This document shows positions 17,046 through 25,926 of a DNA stretch of 64,000 nucleotides, piece by piece. This DNA comes from Candidatus Aenigmatarchaeota archaeon (GTDB lineage: Archaea > Aenigmatarchaeota > Aenigmatarchaeia > QMZP01 > JAFGSV01): the NCBI GenBank assembly GCA_016931255.1, contig JAFGFG010000006.1, positions 51,394-115,393 on the forward strand, read 5' to 3'. Under the pieces are notes generated by a model. That model saw nothing but the letters and a program-made list of their open reading frames with translations, ran no database searches and was not told the origin of the DNA. Within the stretch, counting starts at the first letter, position 1. Every line of letters starts with the position of its first letter. The translations under genes and the position numbers were made by a program.

Positions 17046-18159
17046 ACAGATACTTTTTTCCCAATAAACTTCCATAAACATTTTCCCATACTTTCGTCAC
17101 GTTTTCCCATGAAAAAATATATACATCCTTTACGTTGTTTGATGAAATACGCTCATATAGATTTCTGTCTTTTAGGAGTCTTGATACACTTTCTGAAAAA
17201 CCTGCAGCGTCTTCCGGCTCCACTAGAAAGCCGTTGCGTCCCGGTTTTATTATATCCTTCGGGCCTCCCCTGTTGACAGCCACTACAGGAAGACCGGACC
17301 TCATGGCTTCTATCAGCACGAGCCCTCTCGGTTCCCTTTTAGAGGGAAACGTGAAGATATGCGCTTTGTCCATGTAATCAATCACAATTTCATTTGAAAC
17401 CTCCCCCAGAAAATTTACATTGTCTTTAATGCCGAGGTCTTCTGCGGTTTTCCTCAGCATTCTTTCCTCAGGTCCATTTCCTATTATGTCAAGACTCACG
17501 TCAAATTTTTCCCTTAGCAATTTGAATGAAGCGAGAAGCATTCCGACGTTCTTGAAATAAACAAGCCTTCCTACGAAAAGCAGCCTAAATTTCTTTCTAC
17601 GGGGATATGATTTACTTTTCATCCTTATTTCAGTGTCTATCCCGTGCGGAAGCACTATTACCCTTGACTTGTTGTACAACTTCTTTATGTCCTTGACCAT
17701 GAAGTTGCTGTTTATAGCCACGATGACATCCGAGTTCCTGAATATGAACCTGTATATGAGCCTTTTGAAAACGCCAATATCTTTCGGGTCGCCAAATCCT
17801 GAAACTCTGGTAATGAGTTTTGTTCCCCTGATCTTCTTTATCACAGCACCCGCAATACCGTTACTTGTATCAGATATATTGGATTGGATGATATCAATAT
17901 TTTCTGTCTTCAGAAGTTCCCTCATAAGGACAAGAACCCTATAGACATACTTTATCACAGGTACATTCATTTTTCCTATCCGCTTTATGCAGAGATTTCC
18001 AATTTTCTCGGACGACTTACTTCCGTTCGTCAATACCACGACTTCATGCCTACGGCTGAGATTTTCTGAGAGTCCCTCCGTGAACCTTTCCTCGCCACCA
18101 CTCTTTACGTCTTCGCCAGGAAGGTTGGTTTCCAAGATGTATATTTTCATTTTTATCAT
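17032..18159 (-). CDS. Glycosyltransferase family 4 (GT-B fold)
   Basis: Retaining glycosyltransferase that transfers a sugar from an NDP-sugar to the growing glycan at the cytosolic membrane face. The 375-residue protein has N-terminal SGGEERFTEGLSENL with the glycine-rich acceptor-side loop, then RLLFVGRLVYFKNVGMLL, which opens the donor domain. FPSKREPRGLVLIEAMRSG has the E-x7-E motif of family 4. The likely start is ATG 18159, which matches a TTTTATG box about 27 nt upstream; ATG 18150 is 9 nt on. Part of the leftward gene run with the flippase. Confidence 0.9.
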   Translation of the reverse strand: MIKMKIYILETNLPGEDVKSGGEERFTEGLSENLSRRHEVVVLTNGSKSSEKIGNLCIKRIGKMNVPVIKYVYRVLVLMRELLKTENIDIIQSNISDTSNGIAGAVIKKIRGTKLITRVSGFGDPKDIGVFKRLIYRFIFRNSDVIVAINSNFMVKDIKKLYNKSRVIVLPHGIDTEIRMKSKSYPRRKKFRLLFVGRLVYFKNVGMLLASFKLLREKFDVSLDIIGNGPEERMLRKTAEDLGIKDNVNFLGEVSNEIVIDYMDKAHIFTFPSKREPRGLVLIEAMRSGLPVVAVNRGGPKDIIKPGRNGFLVEPEDAAGFSESVSRLLKDRNLYERISSNNVKDVYIFSWENVTKVWENVYGSLLGKKYLSISL

Positions 18160-18198
18160 CCCAATTATATCAAAGCACGGAAAACATAAAACAGTGCG

Positions 18199-19746
18199 CT
18201 ACCTGAGGAACATCTTCATGAGGTTCCTGACAAAGCCGATTTTGATTCCGGAGCTCCTCTCGATGGACTTTATCAGTTCTATATCCTCATGTGTAAAGCA
18301 TCTGAATACGAGAAGAAGGAACATATAGATCAGCATGAATACGGTGAACATCACTGCCATTATTGGTATTGTGAATGCTGTGAAAAATTGCTCAGCCAAT
18401 ATGTATGTGAATGCCATTGATATCAGTGCTGCCGCTATGCCTTTGAGCATATTGACCGAAAATGGGGATATTTTGACAAATTTTCTGGTATAGAAAAGCA
18501 TCATGAGCGTAGATATTGTGTAAGTTGACATGCTCGCCAGCGCAGCGCCATTTATACCCATTGCGGGTATGAGCATTATGTTAAGTATCACATTGGCAGC
18601 AGTACCTGATGCTATTGCATACATGACGTTTTTGGTCTTTTTGGCCATTTGAAGGGTTTCAATCACAGGGAATGTCTTCTTTATCATGAAACCTACGCTG
18701 AGAATGACGAGTACTATGTATCCGCTTGTATACTCAGGGCCAAACATTATGCTTAACACCTGTCTGGAGAAGAACACCAATACCAGGAATATGGGCAGAT
18801 TGACATACAGCGTCCACCTGGAAACAGTCTTGTACAGATTATTTATTTTTTTAATCTTATTTTTCGAGTAGAGTTCTGTTATCACAGGCAAAAACAGCGC
18901 GATTATTGCATTTGCGGTCATGAACAATATCTGACCTATGGGCATGGCTGCATTGTATATACCAACATCGGACGCTTCCATGAAGATACCTATCATTATG
19001 GTATCTGTCCATAGTATGATGAATCCCATCGTGCCGGTGAATAAGAGAGGCGCTGAATATTTGAAGAGTTCGCTTTTGATTTCAACTGACTTCAGGCTGC
19101 TTTTTATATCCGGATATAGTTTCCTAATCAAGAGTACAGTCACGATGAAAGTCATAATAGTTGCAATCGTCCATGCCCACGCGATTCCTGAAATGCCGAG
19201 GCCGGCTATTCCGAATAACAATATCAGAAGCAGCTTGAATGAGTTGAGAGATATATTTTCAGTGTATACTCTGTAATCAGCCTTTTTGAAACCGATGAAT
19301 GCTGACATGAGAATCGTCATCAGTGTTGTGAACGGTATGGAGATTGACAGTATCATCAGGACGTTGACTAATTCAGTCTCATGAAAAACAGTCAGTCCTA
19401 TAAATTCAGATAAAAGTGCCAGTATGATGCTCATTGCAATTGACAGCGGCAGTGTTATCTTCAATGAGGAAATTATGGTTCCTTTTACCCTCTCATTGTC
19501 TTTTTTTGACCTGTAATGGGAAACAAAACGTACGACACCAGATTGCAGTCCTATGAGTGATGTCATGGCGAACAGGCTCAGTACAGCTATTCCGAGCGAG
19601 AATATTCCGTAATCCGTCGGTCCGTAGAATTGTGCGATGAAAACTCTGTAAATGAGTGTGAATATCTTGGAAAGTATGAGACCAGCTAAAACTATTCCAG
19701 CACCTTTTGCTAATGTCTTAACTGAGTCCATGTTATCGGAAGTCAT
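18199..19746 (-). CDS. Polysaccharide/oligosaccharide flippase (Wzx-like, MATE/MVF superfamily)
   Basis: Probably moves the lipid-linked oligosaccharide built by this island across the membrane. The 515-residue protein has some 12-14 hydrophobic segments and starts with the family's N-terminal pattern LAKGAGIVLAGLILSKIFTLIYRVFIA then FYGPTDYGIFSLGIAVLSL. Charged loops (SHYRSKKDNERVKG, KNKIKKINNLYK) separate segments. A box ATTTATAAAG about 27 nt before ATG 19746 indicates a leaderless message of its own. Confidence 0.9.
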   Translation of the reverse strand: MTSDNMDSVKTLAKGAGIVLAGLILSKIFTLIYRVFIAQFYGPTDYGIFSLGIAVLSLFAMTSLIGLQSGVVRFVSHYRSKKDNERVKGTIISSLKITLPLSIAMSIILALLSEFIGLTVFHETELVNVLMILSISIPFTTLMTILMSAFIGFKKADYRVYTENISLNSFKLLLILLFGIAGLGISGIAWAWTIATIMTFIVTVLLIRKLYPDIKSSLKSVEIKSELFKYSAPLLFTGTMGFIILWTDTIMIGIFMEASDVGIYNAAMPIGQILFMTANAIIALFLPVITELYSKNKIKKINNLYKTVSRWTLYVNLPIFLVLVFFSRQVLSIMFGPEYTSGYIVLVILSVGFMIKKTFPVIETLQMAKKTKNVMYAIASGTAANVILNIMLIPAMGINGAALASMSTYTISTLMMLFYTRKFVKISPFSVNMLKGIAAALISMAFTYILAEQFFTAFTIPIMAVMFTVFMLIYMFLLLVFRCFTHEDIELIKSIERSSGIKIGFVRNLMKMFLR

Positions 19747-19804
19747 TCTTAAGATTTAAGCACGCTTTATAAATACTTTATTCCAAATCGTTCCCAAAAG
19801 CGAC

Positions 19805-21079
19805 TTACCGGAAAGCTGTATATGAGAATCTAAAGACCTTTCCTATCCTGTATATTACAAGGTTTATCTGTCTTTTTGCGTCTTTCAGTATGTTGCACGG
19901 ATTTTTCATGTAGTCTCCCTTCCGTCCCTTAAGTTGTCTTAAGATGTAGAACCTTCTTTCTTTCAGATGTGCTTTTTGATATTCAACAGCCTCATTTTCC
20001 GATTTTCTGAAGAATTCACGGAATTCTTCTATTTCCTTTCTGTATTTTCGATTCTTGGTACCAATTAAATTTATTTGCTCCCTTGGATCCTTCCTGAGAT
20101 CATAGAATGATTCTTTTGCGTTGGATAGCATTCCTCCCACATCGAGAATAGGCTTGTCGTGATAATATACATATTTGTATTCCGGGCCCCGTATTGCGGT
20201 TATCCTTCCCGGCTGGTTTATGTAACGATTGTCTATCCTTATCTTCAGATTTGGATATATGGCCCTTTTTCCACCTATTTTTATAATATTCAATAGGGAA
20301 TTTCCCTTTGCAGTCTCAGGTTTTTGATCATAAATTCCAAGCAAATCGAGAATCGTCGGCACTATGTCAAGATGGGTAACCATGGTCTTTACTTTGAGAC
20401 CATTAACACTTCCCGGATATTTTATGTAGAAAGGAACCAAAATATTATCATCCGTGACAACGAGGTCGTGACCCAATTTGTCTATGTCCTTCCTCTTTAT
20501 GTCAGGATCGGGATAACCATGGTCACATGTCATCAGGAATACAGAATCTTCGAACAAGCCACGTTCTTTTAGTATTTTCACACCTTCCCTGACACTATTA
20601 TCCACAACATCATGGTCACCTCTCGTGTAATGCATCATAAGAAAGAATGGCTCCTTCATCTCCGGAAGGAGGTTCTTCAGTATCTCGTTGTTCACATATG
20701 TGTGATGAAGTGTCTTTTTTATACCAAGCCTGTATTTACTGTCGTCAAAATTCATGGTTTCCCTGAAAAACTGCCCGAAACTTGAAGATATACCGTAACT
20801 GGAATATCCATTTTTTTCAAGTATTCTGTTAAGTGAAGGTATCGATGTTCCGTTGAATGTCAGGTTGACAAACGTTTTGCTGAGGTAATAAGACGGAACA
20901 CCTGAAAGTATTGCACTAAGTGACATGGCTGTGCTTGGTGCTGAGCATGAGACATATTCAAACTCTATACTCTCTTTGGCGAATTCATACATGTAATCAA
21001 GTTTTGTCGTCTTTGAGTCTTCTGATTTATATGTTCTCCTTCCATCGATTATGAATATTATGACATTTCTTTTTTTCAT
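19805..21079 (-). CDS. Alkaline phosphatase superfamily protein (sulfatase/phosphotransferase-like)
   Basis: The 424-residue protein begins MKKRNVIIFIIDGRRTYK, with the first metal-site Asp of the superfamily, and has TCDHGYPDPD with the distal Asp-His pair and VPFYIKYPG after it. The nucleophile region reads CSAPSTAMSLSAILSG. A sulfatase would have C/S-x-P-x-R, so here Ser-Ala-Pro-Ser-Thr gives a possible Ser nucleophile, but the invariant Arg is Thr and the second N-terminal metal Asp is Gly. A phosphodiesterase or phospho-substituent transferase is therefore as likely as a sulfatase. ATG 21079 follows the previous stop by 4 nt with AAGTGATTCA; an open frame upstream is antisense-free but overlaps the methyltransferase. 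Confidence 0.75.
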   Translation of the reverse strand: MKKRNVIIFIIDGRRTYKSEDSKTTKLDYMYEFAKESIEFEYVSCSAPSTAMSLSAILSGVPSYYLSKTFVNLTFNGTSIPSLNRILEKNGYSSYGISSSFGQFFRETMNFDDSKYRLGIKKTLHHTYVNNEILKNLLPEMKEPFFLMMHYTRGDHDVVDNSVREGVKILKERGLFEDSVFLMTCDHGYPDPDIKRKDIDKLGHDLVVTDDNILVPFYIKYPGSVNGLKVKTMVTHLDIVPTILDLLGIYDQKPETAKGNSLLNIIKIGGKRAIYPNLKIRIDNRYINQPGRITAIRGPEYKYVYYHDKPILDVGGMLSNAKESFYDLRKDPREQINLIGTKNRKYRKEIEEFREFFRKSENEAVEYQKAHLKERRFYILRQLKGRKGDYMKNPCNILKDAKRQINLVIYRIGKVFRFSYTAFR

Positions 21080-21083
21080 TGAA

Positions 21084-21776
21084 TCACTTTTCAAAAACAA
21101 AAAACCATGTGGCTGTCTCGGGCCACGGCTGGAACAGCATTTCGTCATGGATACATCTGAATCCTTTCCTCTCGAAGCTTTCAATGAGATTATTCGGTGT
21201 CCTGTAAATACCGTTATACACAGTACCAATCTTTTCAGAATACTTGTTTATGACCTCAAATCTTTCATCCACTCCAACTGATTCTCTCAGTATGAGCATA
21301 CCCCCCTTCTTCAGATGGATGTATGAATTTTCAATAGTGGTGTCTACATCATTGTCATTGATATAGATGAATAATCCGCTTATTATAATCAGGTCGAATT
21401 TTTCATCACACGCAAAATCCGTGCTTGATGCACATATATATCTGACATTATTTATGCTTGCTTTCTTTCTCTCTTTTTCCGCTACGTCTATAAGAGGTTT
21501 CGAATAATCCACGCCAACCACAGAATCGGCTCCCATTGAAAGATGCATACAGAGTCTTCCGACACCACAGCCTATATCAAGTATCTTTCTGTGTTTTCTC
21601 CTATCCAGAAATCTTGCGAGAGCCTTTCTTTCAATCTCATCCCTTTCACTGGATTCCTTACCATTCCTGAAGTTCGTTATACCTGTAATTGAAGTCTTTC
21701 CGTATTCCTTAGCCCGGCTATCCCAAAACCTCTTTACATCCTCGTCATTGATTTTTCCGCACATATCACACATCAT
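21084..21776 (-). CDS. Class I SAM-dependent methyltransferase
   Basis: The 230-residue protein has motif I KILDIGCGVGRLCMHLS, motif II VVGVDYSKPLIDVAEKE and motif IV FDLIIISGLFIYIND, then KKGGMLILRESVG. An N-terminal C-x-x-C (MMCDMCG) is unusual for the family and could be a small zinc site. It sits between an ApgM-type mutase (12 nt upstream) and the alkaline-phosphatase-like gene (4 nt downstream), so these three form one operon. The acceptor is unknown. Confidence 0.83.
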   Translation of the reverse strand: MMCDMCGKINDEDVKRFWDSRAKEYGKTSITGITNFRNGKESSERDEIERKALARFLDRRKHRKILDIGCGVGRLCMHLSMGADSVVGVDYSKPLIDVAEKERKKASINNVRYICASSTDFACDEKFDLIIISGLFIYINDNDVDTTIENSYIHLKKGGMLILRESVGVDERFEVINKYSEKIGTVYNGIYRTPNNLIESFERKGFRCIHDEMLFQPWPETATWFFVFEK

Positions 21777-21788
21777 TGTAATGAAAAA

Positions 21789-22994
21789 TTAAAATATTTT
21801 ATCCTCCGACAAAAAACTCTTCATGAATTTGTAGCTTTTTATCAGGCTGCCATTGGACTTCCTTTCTATTTCTTTTTCAGTGTAAGATTCAGACCCGTTT
21901 CTTTTTATTCCTGCCCCGTATATTGCGAACGGCACGGATTTATTGTTGTGGGTTTTATCGTTCAGCAATGTATAATGATCGACTATTATCGCGATTCTGA
22001 AGTCTTCCTTTGTTGACTCAAGGAATTTTATAATCGGTCCTACTATCTCCTTGTCGATATTCTCTATTGATTTTATCTTCTTATTCGTGTTTTGTGCGTG
22101 TGACTCCTCGTCAGGCGCATTTACATGTATAAACACGAAATCCATTTTCTCGAGCATTCTTTCAGCTGTATTCAGCTTCGCCTTAAGATCAGTGTCTATG
22201 TAACCAGTTGTACCGGGTATCTCTTCCGCTTCCATCGCAGCTGCCATTCCTATTCCTCTCATGAAGTCAAGACCAGCAACGATTCCACCTTTCATGCCAT
22301 ATTTTTCCTCAAAAGATGGTATTGATGGCTTATGTGACGGACTCCATGGCCATAACATGTCGGCTGATGTTGCATATTTTTCATTCATGGAAGTGAGCTG
22401 TTTTACTGAGTCTAAAATAAATTTGTTGAGTTTTTTTGCGTATTCTATACTATCAAAGGTCGTTCCGACAGGAAGTCGTTCATTCACCTTTTCTCCAATG
22501 TTCATATGAGGCTCAAAACATATTATGTCAGATGCCCTGAATTTGGCATTCCTTAAAATCAGAAGGTTCCTGTAACTCTGTCCGGGATACAACTCAAATC
22601 CGCTATCGGTTTTTATACTTTCTATTATCTTCCTTCCAAGATAATCGCTTATCATATTTGACGTAAAGTCCACGATTCTGCCTTTTTTCACCGATATCAG
22701 ATTACATCTGAAGACTATATCGTTTTTCTTGAGTTCTATTCCCTGGGCGAGTGCTTCGAATGATGCTCTCCCGTTCGGATAATATTCAAGCGGATTGTAG
22801 CCGAGTATTCCCATGTTTGCCACTATACTCCCTATTGGAAGATTATGAAAAGATGTCTGCATAAGACCGGTCTGGCCGTTCTTTGCAATGAAATCCATAT
22901 TCGGAGTTTTAGCTGCTTCAAGTGGCGTTTTCCCATCGAGACTTTTCTGGGGAAAGTCACAGGCCCCGTCTGGTATTATAACTACATATTTCAT
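21789..22994 (-). CDS. apgM: Archaeal-type 2,3-bisphosphoglycerate-independent phosphoglycerate mutase family protein (ApgM)
   Basis: ApgM interconverts 2- and 3-phosphoglycerate in archaeal glycolysis and gluconeogenesis. The 401-residue protein has MKYVVIIPDGACDFPQ, with the first metal Asp; TPLEAAKTPNMDFIAKNG; PIGSIVANMGILGYNP, with the Ser nucleophile; and a late IIVDHYTL and KTHNNKSVPFAIYG metal site. The family also contains relatives acting on other phospho-substrates. Placement in a glycan operon beside a choline-phosphate-type nucleotidyltransferase leaves its physiological substrate open. ATG 22994 is 27 nt past a box GTTATAATA, so it is leaderless; a TTG 18 nt upstream is rejected. 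Confidence 0.85.
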   Translation of the reverse strand: MKYVVIIPDGACDFPQKSLDGKTPLEAAKTPNMDFIAKNGQTGLMQTSFHNLPIGSIVANMGILGYNPLEYYPNGRASFEALAQGIELKKNDIVFRCNLISVKKGRIVDFTSNMISDYLGRKIIESIKTDSGFELYPGQSYRNLLILRNAKFRASDIICFEPHMNIGEKVNERLPVGTTFDSIEYAKKLNKFILDSVKQLTSMNEKYATSADMLWPWSPSHKPSIPSFEEKYGMKGGIVAGLDFMRGIGMAAAMEAEEIPGTTGYIDTDLKAKLNTAERMLEKMDFVFIHVNAPDEESHAQNTNKKIKSIENIDKEIVGPIIKFLESTKEDFRIAIIVDHYTLLNDKTHNNKSVPFAIYGAGIKRNGSESYTEKEIERKSNGSLIKSYKFMKSFLSEDKIF

Positions 22995-23060
22995 GCGATT
23001 CAACCCGTACAATTCTTATTATAACTTTAAAGAAACAGTTAAAAGCTTATTCCCAAATTG

Positions 23061-23795
23061 TTACTTAGAAAATACATATTCCGCCAATTCAATATCCTCA
23101 TTGGAATCAATTTCCACCCATTTTTTACCATTTGTGTCATGTATAAACACAGGACTCTTTTCGAGATTATCCCTTATAATGATATCACAGTAAACATCAA
23201 CATTTCCTTTCTTCACGTTTTCATTCAGCCATCCAGAAAGGAGTTTTCCGTAATCCGGAGGTATTAGCCATATACCCATGGATTTGTAGTTATTAGCACT
23301 TGCCGGATGTCCCTTTTTCACTATATCTATTCCGATTATTTTTTTATTATCATCAGATGTTACCATAGCTCCGTCAAGGTCGTTTCTGAATTTGTCGACG
23401 CACAACAGAGGGCGACACACCTTATATTTTAGCATATCCCCGATAACAGACTTCTCAAAGAATACATCACCTTCCACGATAAGCGTTCCTTTTTCAATGA
23501 ATTTCCGTGCCATCCACAGAGAGTACATTGAATTTGTCGAAGAATAAAAATCATTGTCAATATAACTTATTTTCATATCACCCATTTCATTGCCTATTTT
23601 TTCCTTTATAAAATCTTTCAGATGACCTACCACTATTACAGTTTCTTCTATTCCAAGAGAACTGAGTATCTCAAGTGCATTAACTAATATGGGTTTTCCT
23701 TTAACAGAGATCATAACTTTGGGTATTGATGCTGTCGTAGGCATAAGCCGCCTTCCGAGACCAGCTGCAAGTATTACAGCATTTTTTACTGACAT
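23061..23795 (-). CDS. Headgroup nucleotidyltransferase (LicC/PntC-like, CTP:phosphocholine-type)
   Basis: The 244-residue protein has the nucleotidyltransferase loop AVILAAGLGRRLMPTT and a metal site LIVEGDVFFEKSV. Unlike sugar nucleotidyltransferases it also has DNDFYSSTNSMYSLWMA, a segment typical of enzymes that cytidylylate phosphocholine or 2-aminoethylphosphonate. It ends KKWVEIDSNEDIELAE, matching the E-I-D-x-x-x-D-L finish of that group. A myo-inositol-1-phosphate cytidylyltransferase is another candidate. It probably activates a phospho-headgroup for addition to a glycan or lipid. It shares a symmetric promoter with the divergent epimerase. Substrate is inferred only. Confidence 0.78.
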   Translation of the reverse strand: MSVKNAVILAAGLGRRLMPTTASIPKVMISVKGKPILVNALEILSSLGIEETVIVVGHLKDFIKEKIGNEMGDMKISYIDNDFYSSTNSMYSLWMARKFIEKGTLIVEGDVFFEKSVIGDMLKYKVCRPLLCVDKFRNDLDGAMVTSDDNKKIIGIDIVKKGHPASANNYKSMGIWLIPPDYGKLLSGWLNENVKKGNVDVYCDIIIRDNLEKSPVFIHDTNGKKWVEIDSNEDIELAEYVFSK

Positions 23796-23813
23796 AAACA
23801 GGGTCTGTTTCCA

Positions 23814-23825
23814 TTTTTTAAATAC
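23814..23825. promoter_or_regulatory. Single palindromic TATA box shared by two divergent genes
   Basis: The 48-bp gap between ATG 23795 (leftward) and ATG 23844 (rightward) contains one TTTAAA palindrome at 23817-23822 inside a T/A run. Its centre, 23819.5, is exactly 24.5 nt from each start codon, the leaderless spacing seen elsewhere. No second convincing box was seen; attaaataag at 23831-23840 is too close to the rightward ATG. Confidence 0.55.
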
Positions 23826-23843
23826 GTCGCATTAAATAAGCTT

Positions 23844-24800
23844 ATGAAAATTATGATTGTCGGGGGAGCGGGTTTCATAGGATATTACCTTACTAGGCTA
23901 TTCAGGGAAGCCGGTGACGAGGTAGTGATTTTTGACTCTCTCCAGACATTCAGCGTGAATGAGGAATCGTATAGGAAATATCTGCCGATGAGACTCGAGT
24001 ACCTGAAGCAGAATGCCGAAATTGTCAAGGGCGACATAAGAGACCGTGAGCATCTTCTCAGTGCAATGGAAAAATTCAAGCCGGACGTTGTCGTGCACCT
24101 CGCCGCCATATCAATAGCTCCTGTGTCAAACAAGATACCTGAGGAGGCAATAAGCATAAACATACAGGGAACAGTGAATGTCCTCACATGTGCCAGAAAG
24201 CTTGGGACTGTGAAGAGGCTGGTATTCGCTTCATCAAGTATGGCATACGGCGACTTCGTCCGCGTTCCTGTGAGGGAGACTGACGAGACAGACCCTGTTG
24301 ACGTGTACGGTGCAACCAAATTGTGCGGGGAGAAACTGATAAAAGCGTACAACATGCAGTATGGACTCAAGTATACCATAGTAAGACCGTCAGCTGTCTA
24401 CGGTCCACTTGACACAAATAACCGCGTTACACAGATATTCGCTGAGAATGCCGCCCACGGAAAGCCTATTATGCTTCATGACAAGGGCTCCGCAATGCTT
24501 GATTTCACATATGTAGAGGACGCTGCCCAGGGATTCTTTCTGGCATCCAAGAAGCATGAGGCTGAAAACGAGATATTCAACATAACCAGGGGTGAAGGGA
24601 GGACGCTGAAGGAACTCGCGAATATACTGAAAAAGCATAAACCGGACATTGGCATAGTCTACAAGAAATCCGATATGAGAAGGCCTGTCAGAGGCACGCT
24701 TGATATAACAAAGGCAAAGAAGAGACTCGGCTACAAGCCAAAATACTCACTTGAAGACGGTATGAATTTATACTTCGAATTTGTTAAGAAAAACATATGA
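23844..24800 (+). CDS. NAD-dependent nucleotide-sugar epimerase/dehydratase
   Basis: The 318-residue extended short-chain dehydrogenase starts MKIMIVGGAGFIGYYLTRLF. It has VVHLAAISIAP, FASSSMAYGDFVRVP (catalytic Ser), DVYGATKLCGEKLI (Tyr-x-x-x-Lys) and VRPSAVYGPLD. It acts on an NDP-sugar, as a 4-epimerase or 4,6-dehydratase. Two PLP aminotransferases follow 11 nt later, so a 4-keto sugar handed to an aminotransferase is the simplest reading. The Thr-Asp-Glu triad of dehydratases was not identified, so epimerase remains possible. Confidence 0.88.
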   Translation: MKIMIVGGAGFIGYYLTRLFREAGDEVVIFDSLQTFSVNEESYRKYLPMRLEYLKQNAEIVKGDIRDREHLLSAMEKFKPDVVVHLAAISIAPVSNKIPEEAISINIQGTVNVLTCARKLGTVKRLVFASSSMAYGDFVRVPVRETDETDPVDVYGATKLCGEKLIKAYNMQYGLKYTIVRPSAVYGPLDTNNRVTQIFAENAAHGKPIMLHDKGSAMLDFTYVEDAAQGFFLASKKHEAENEIFNITRGEGRTLKELANILKKHKPDIGIVYKKSDMRRPVRGTLDITKAKKRLGYKPKYSLEDGMNLYFEFVKKNI

Positions 24801-24811
24801 GGAGATGACTT

Positions 24812-25921
24812 ATGGTCAATCTTTCAAAACCATATATGGATGAAAAAGAATTGAATGCTGTAAAGAAAGTTCTGGAATCAGGCTGGCTTGCACATGGACC
24901 TGTCTGCAGGCAGTTTGAAGAAGTGTTCGCTGAATACATAGGAGTAAAACATGCAATAACGCTGAACTCATGCACTTCTGCTATTCATCTCGCGGTTCAG
25001 TCAATGGGCATAAAAGGCGAGGTCATAGTTCCGAGCTTCACATTCTCGGCATCCGCAAATGCAGTAGTTACAGCTGGCGCTAAGGTGACTTTTTGTGATA
25101 TAGAAGAGGATACATGCAACATGGATCCCTCTGATTTCGAGAAGAAAATAACCAAGAAGACGGAAGCTGTGATGCCTGTTCATTTCGCAGGACATCCGTG
25201 TGACATGGAAGCCATAAAGGAAATCGCGGATAATCATGGACTGAAAATAATTGAGGATTCAGCTGAATGCATAGGCGGAAAGCAGAATGGGAAAGTCGCC
25301 GGAAGTTTCGGTGACGCAGGATGCTTTTCATTCTTCCCGACGAAGAACATCACCACCGGGGAAGGCGGCATGCTGACAACTGATGATGATGATTTAGCTG
25401 AAAAAGCAAGGATGCTCAAAGGTCATGGAATGTCGTCCACTACATACGAGCGGGAGAAAAAGGACAAGCCATGGCTGCGTGCATCCATAGAAGCGGGATA
25501 CAATTTCAGGATGTCTGATGTCAATGCTGCCATAGGAGTGGAACAGATGAAGAAGATTGAAAAAATGAATGGAATGAGAATCGAGTCAGCAGGATTGCTG
25601 ACAAGACTTCTGAAGGACACATGGCTGTCGCTGCCTGCAGTCAGGAACGGCTACAGGCACGTATACCAGATGTACACAATAAAGCTGCCTGAAGAAACTA
25701 ACAGGACATCATTCATAAGCAGACTTAGGGAGAAAGATGTACAGGCCAGCGTGCATTTCGATCCACCTGTTCACCTGCAGCCTTACTATAACAGAAGCAT
25801 GGTTTCGTTTCCTGTGACCGATAGCGTCTATAAGAGAATAGTGACACTTCCCATGTACGCTGGTATGAAAAAAGAGGACACGGAGAAGGTTGCTGACGCT
25901 GTAAAGAATGCTATGCAGTAA
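24812..25921 (+). CDS. DegT/DnrJ/EryC1/StrS family sugar aminotransferase
   Basis: PLP enzyme that converts a keto-sugar nucleotide to an amino sugar. The 369-residue protein has NLSKPYMDEKELNAV, LNSCTSAIHLAVQSMGI (phosphate-binding loop), VIVPSFTFSASANAV, IIEDSAECIGG (the Asp that pairs with the PLP nitrogen) and SFFPTKNITTGEGGML with the PLP Lys. Near the C-terminus is HVYQMYTIKLPEE. The ATG follows GAGGAGATGACTT, a strong ribosome site, 11 nt after the epimerase. Same operon as the second aminotransferase. Confidence 0.93.
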   Translation: MVNLSKPYMDEKELNAVKKVLESGWLAHGPVCRQFEEVFAEYIGVKHAITLNSCTSAIHLAVQSMGIKGEVIVPSFTFSASANAVVTAGAKVTFCDIEEDTCNMDPSDFEKKITKKTEAVMPVHFAGHPCDMEAIKEIADNHGLKIIEDSAECIGGKQNGKVAGSFGDAGCFSFFPTKNITTGEGGMLTTDDDDLAEKARMLKGHGMSSTTYEREKKDKPWLRASIEAGYNFRMSDVNAAIGVEQMKKIEKMNGMRIESAGLLTRLLKDTWLSLPAVRNGYRHVYQMYTIKLPEETNRTSFISRLREKDVQASVHFDPPVHLQPYYNRSMVSFPVTDSVYKRIVTLPMYAGMKKEDTEKVADAVKNAMQ

Positions 25922-25926
25922 TTTTT

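Noticed and set aside
19805..23795. A phosphonate biosynthesis cluster
   Set aside because: The nucleotidyltransferase resembles PntC, but there is no PEP mutase, phosphonopyruvate decarboxylase or AEP transaminase in the window, so phosphonate cannot be claimed.
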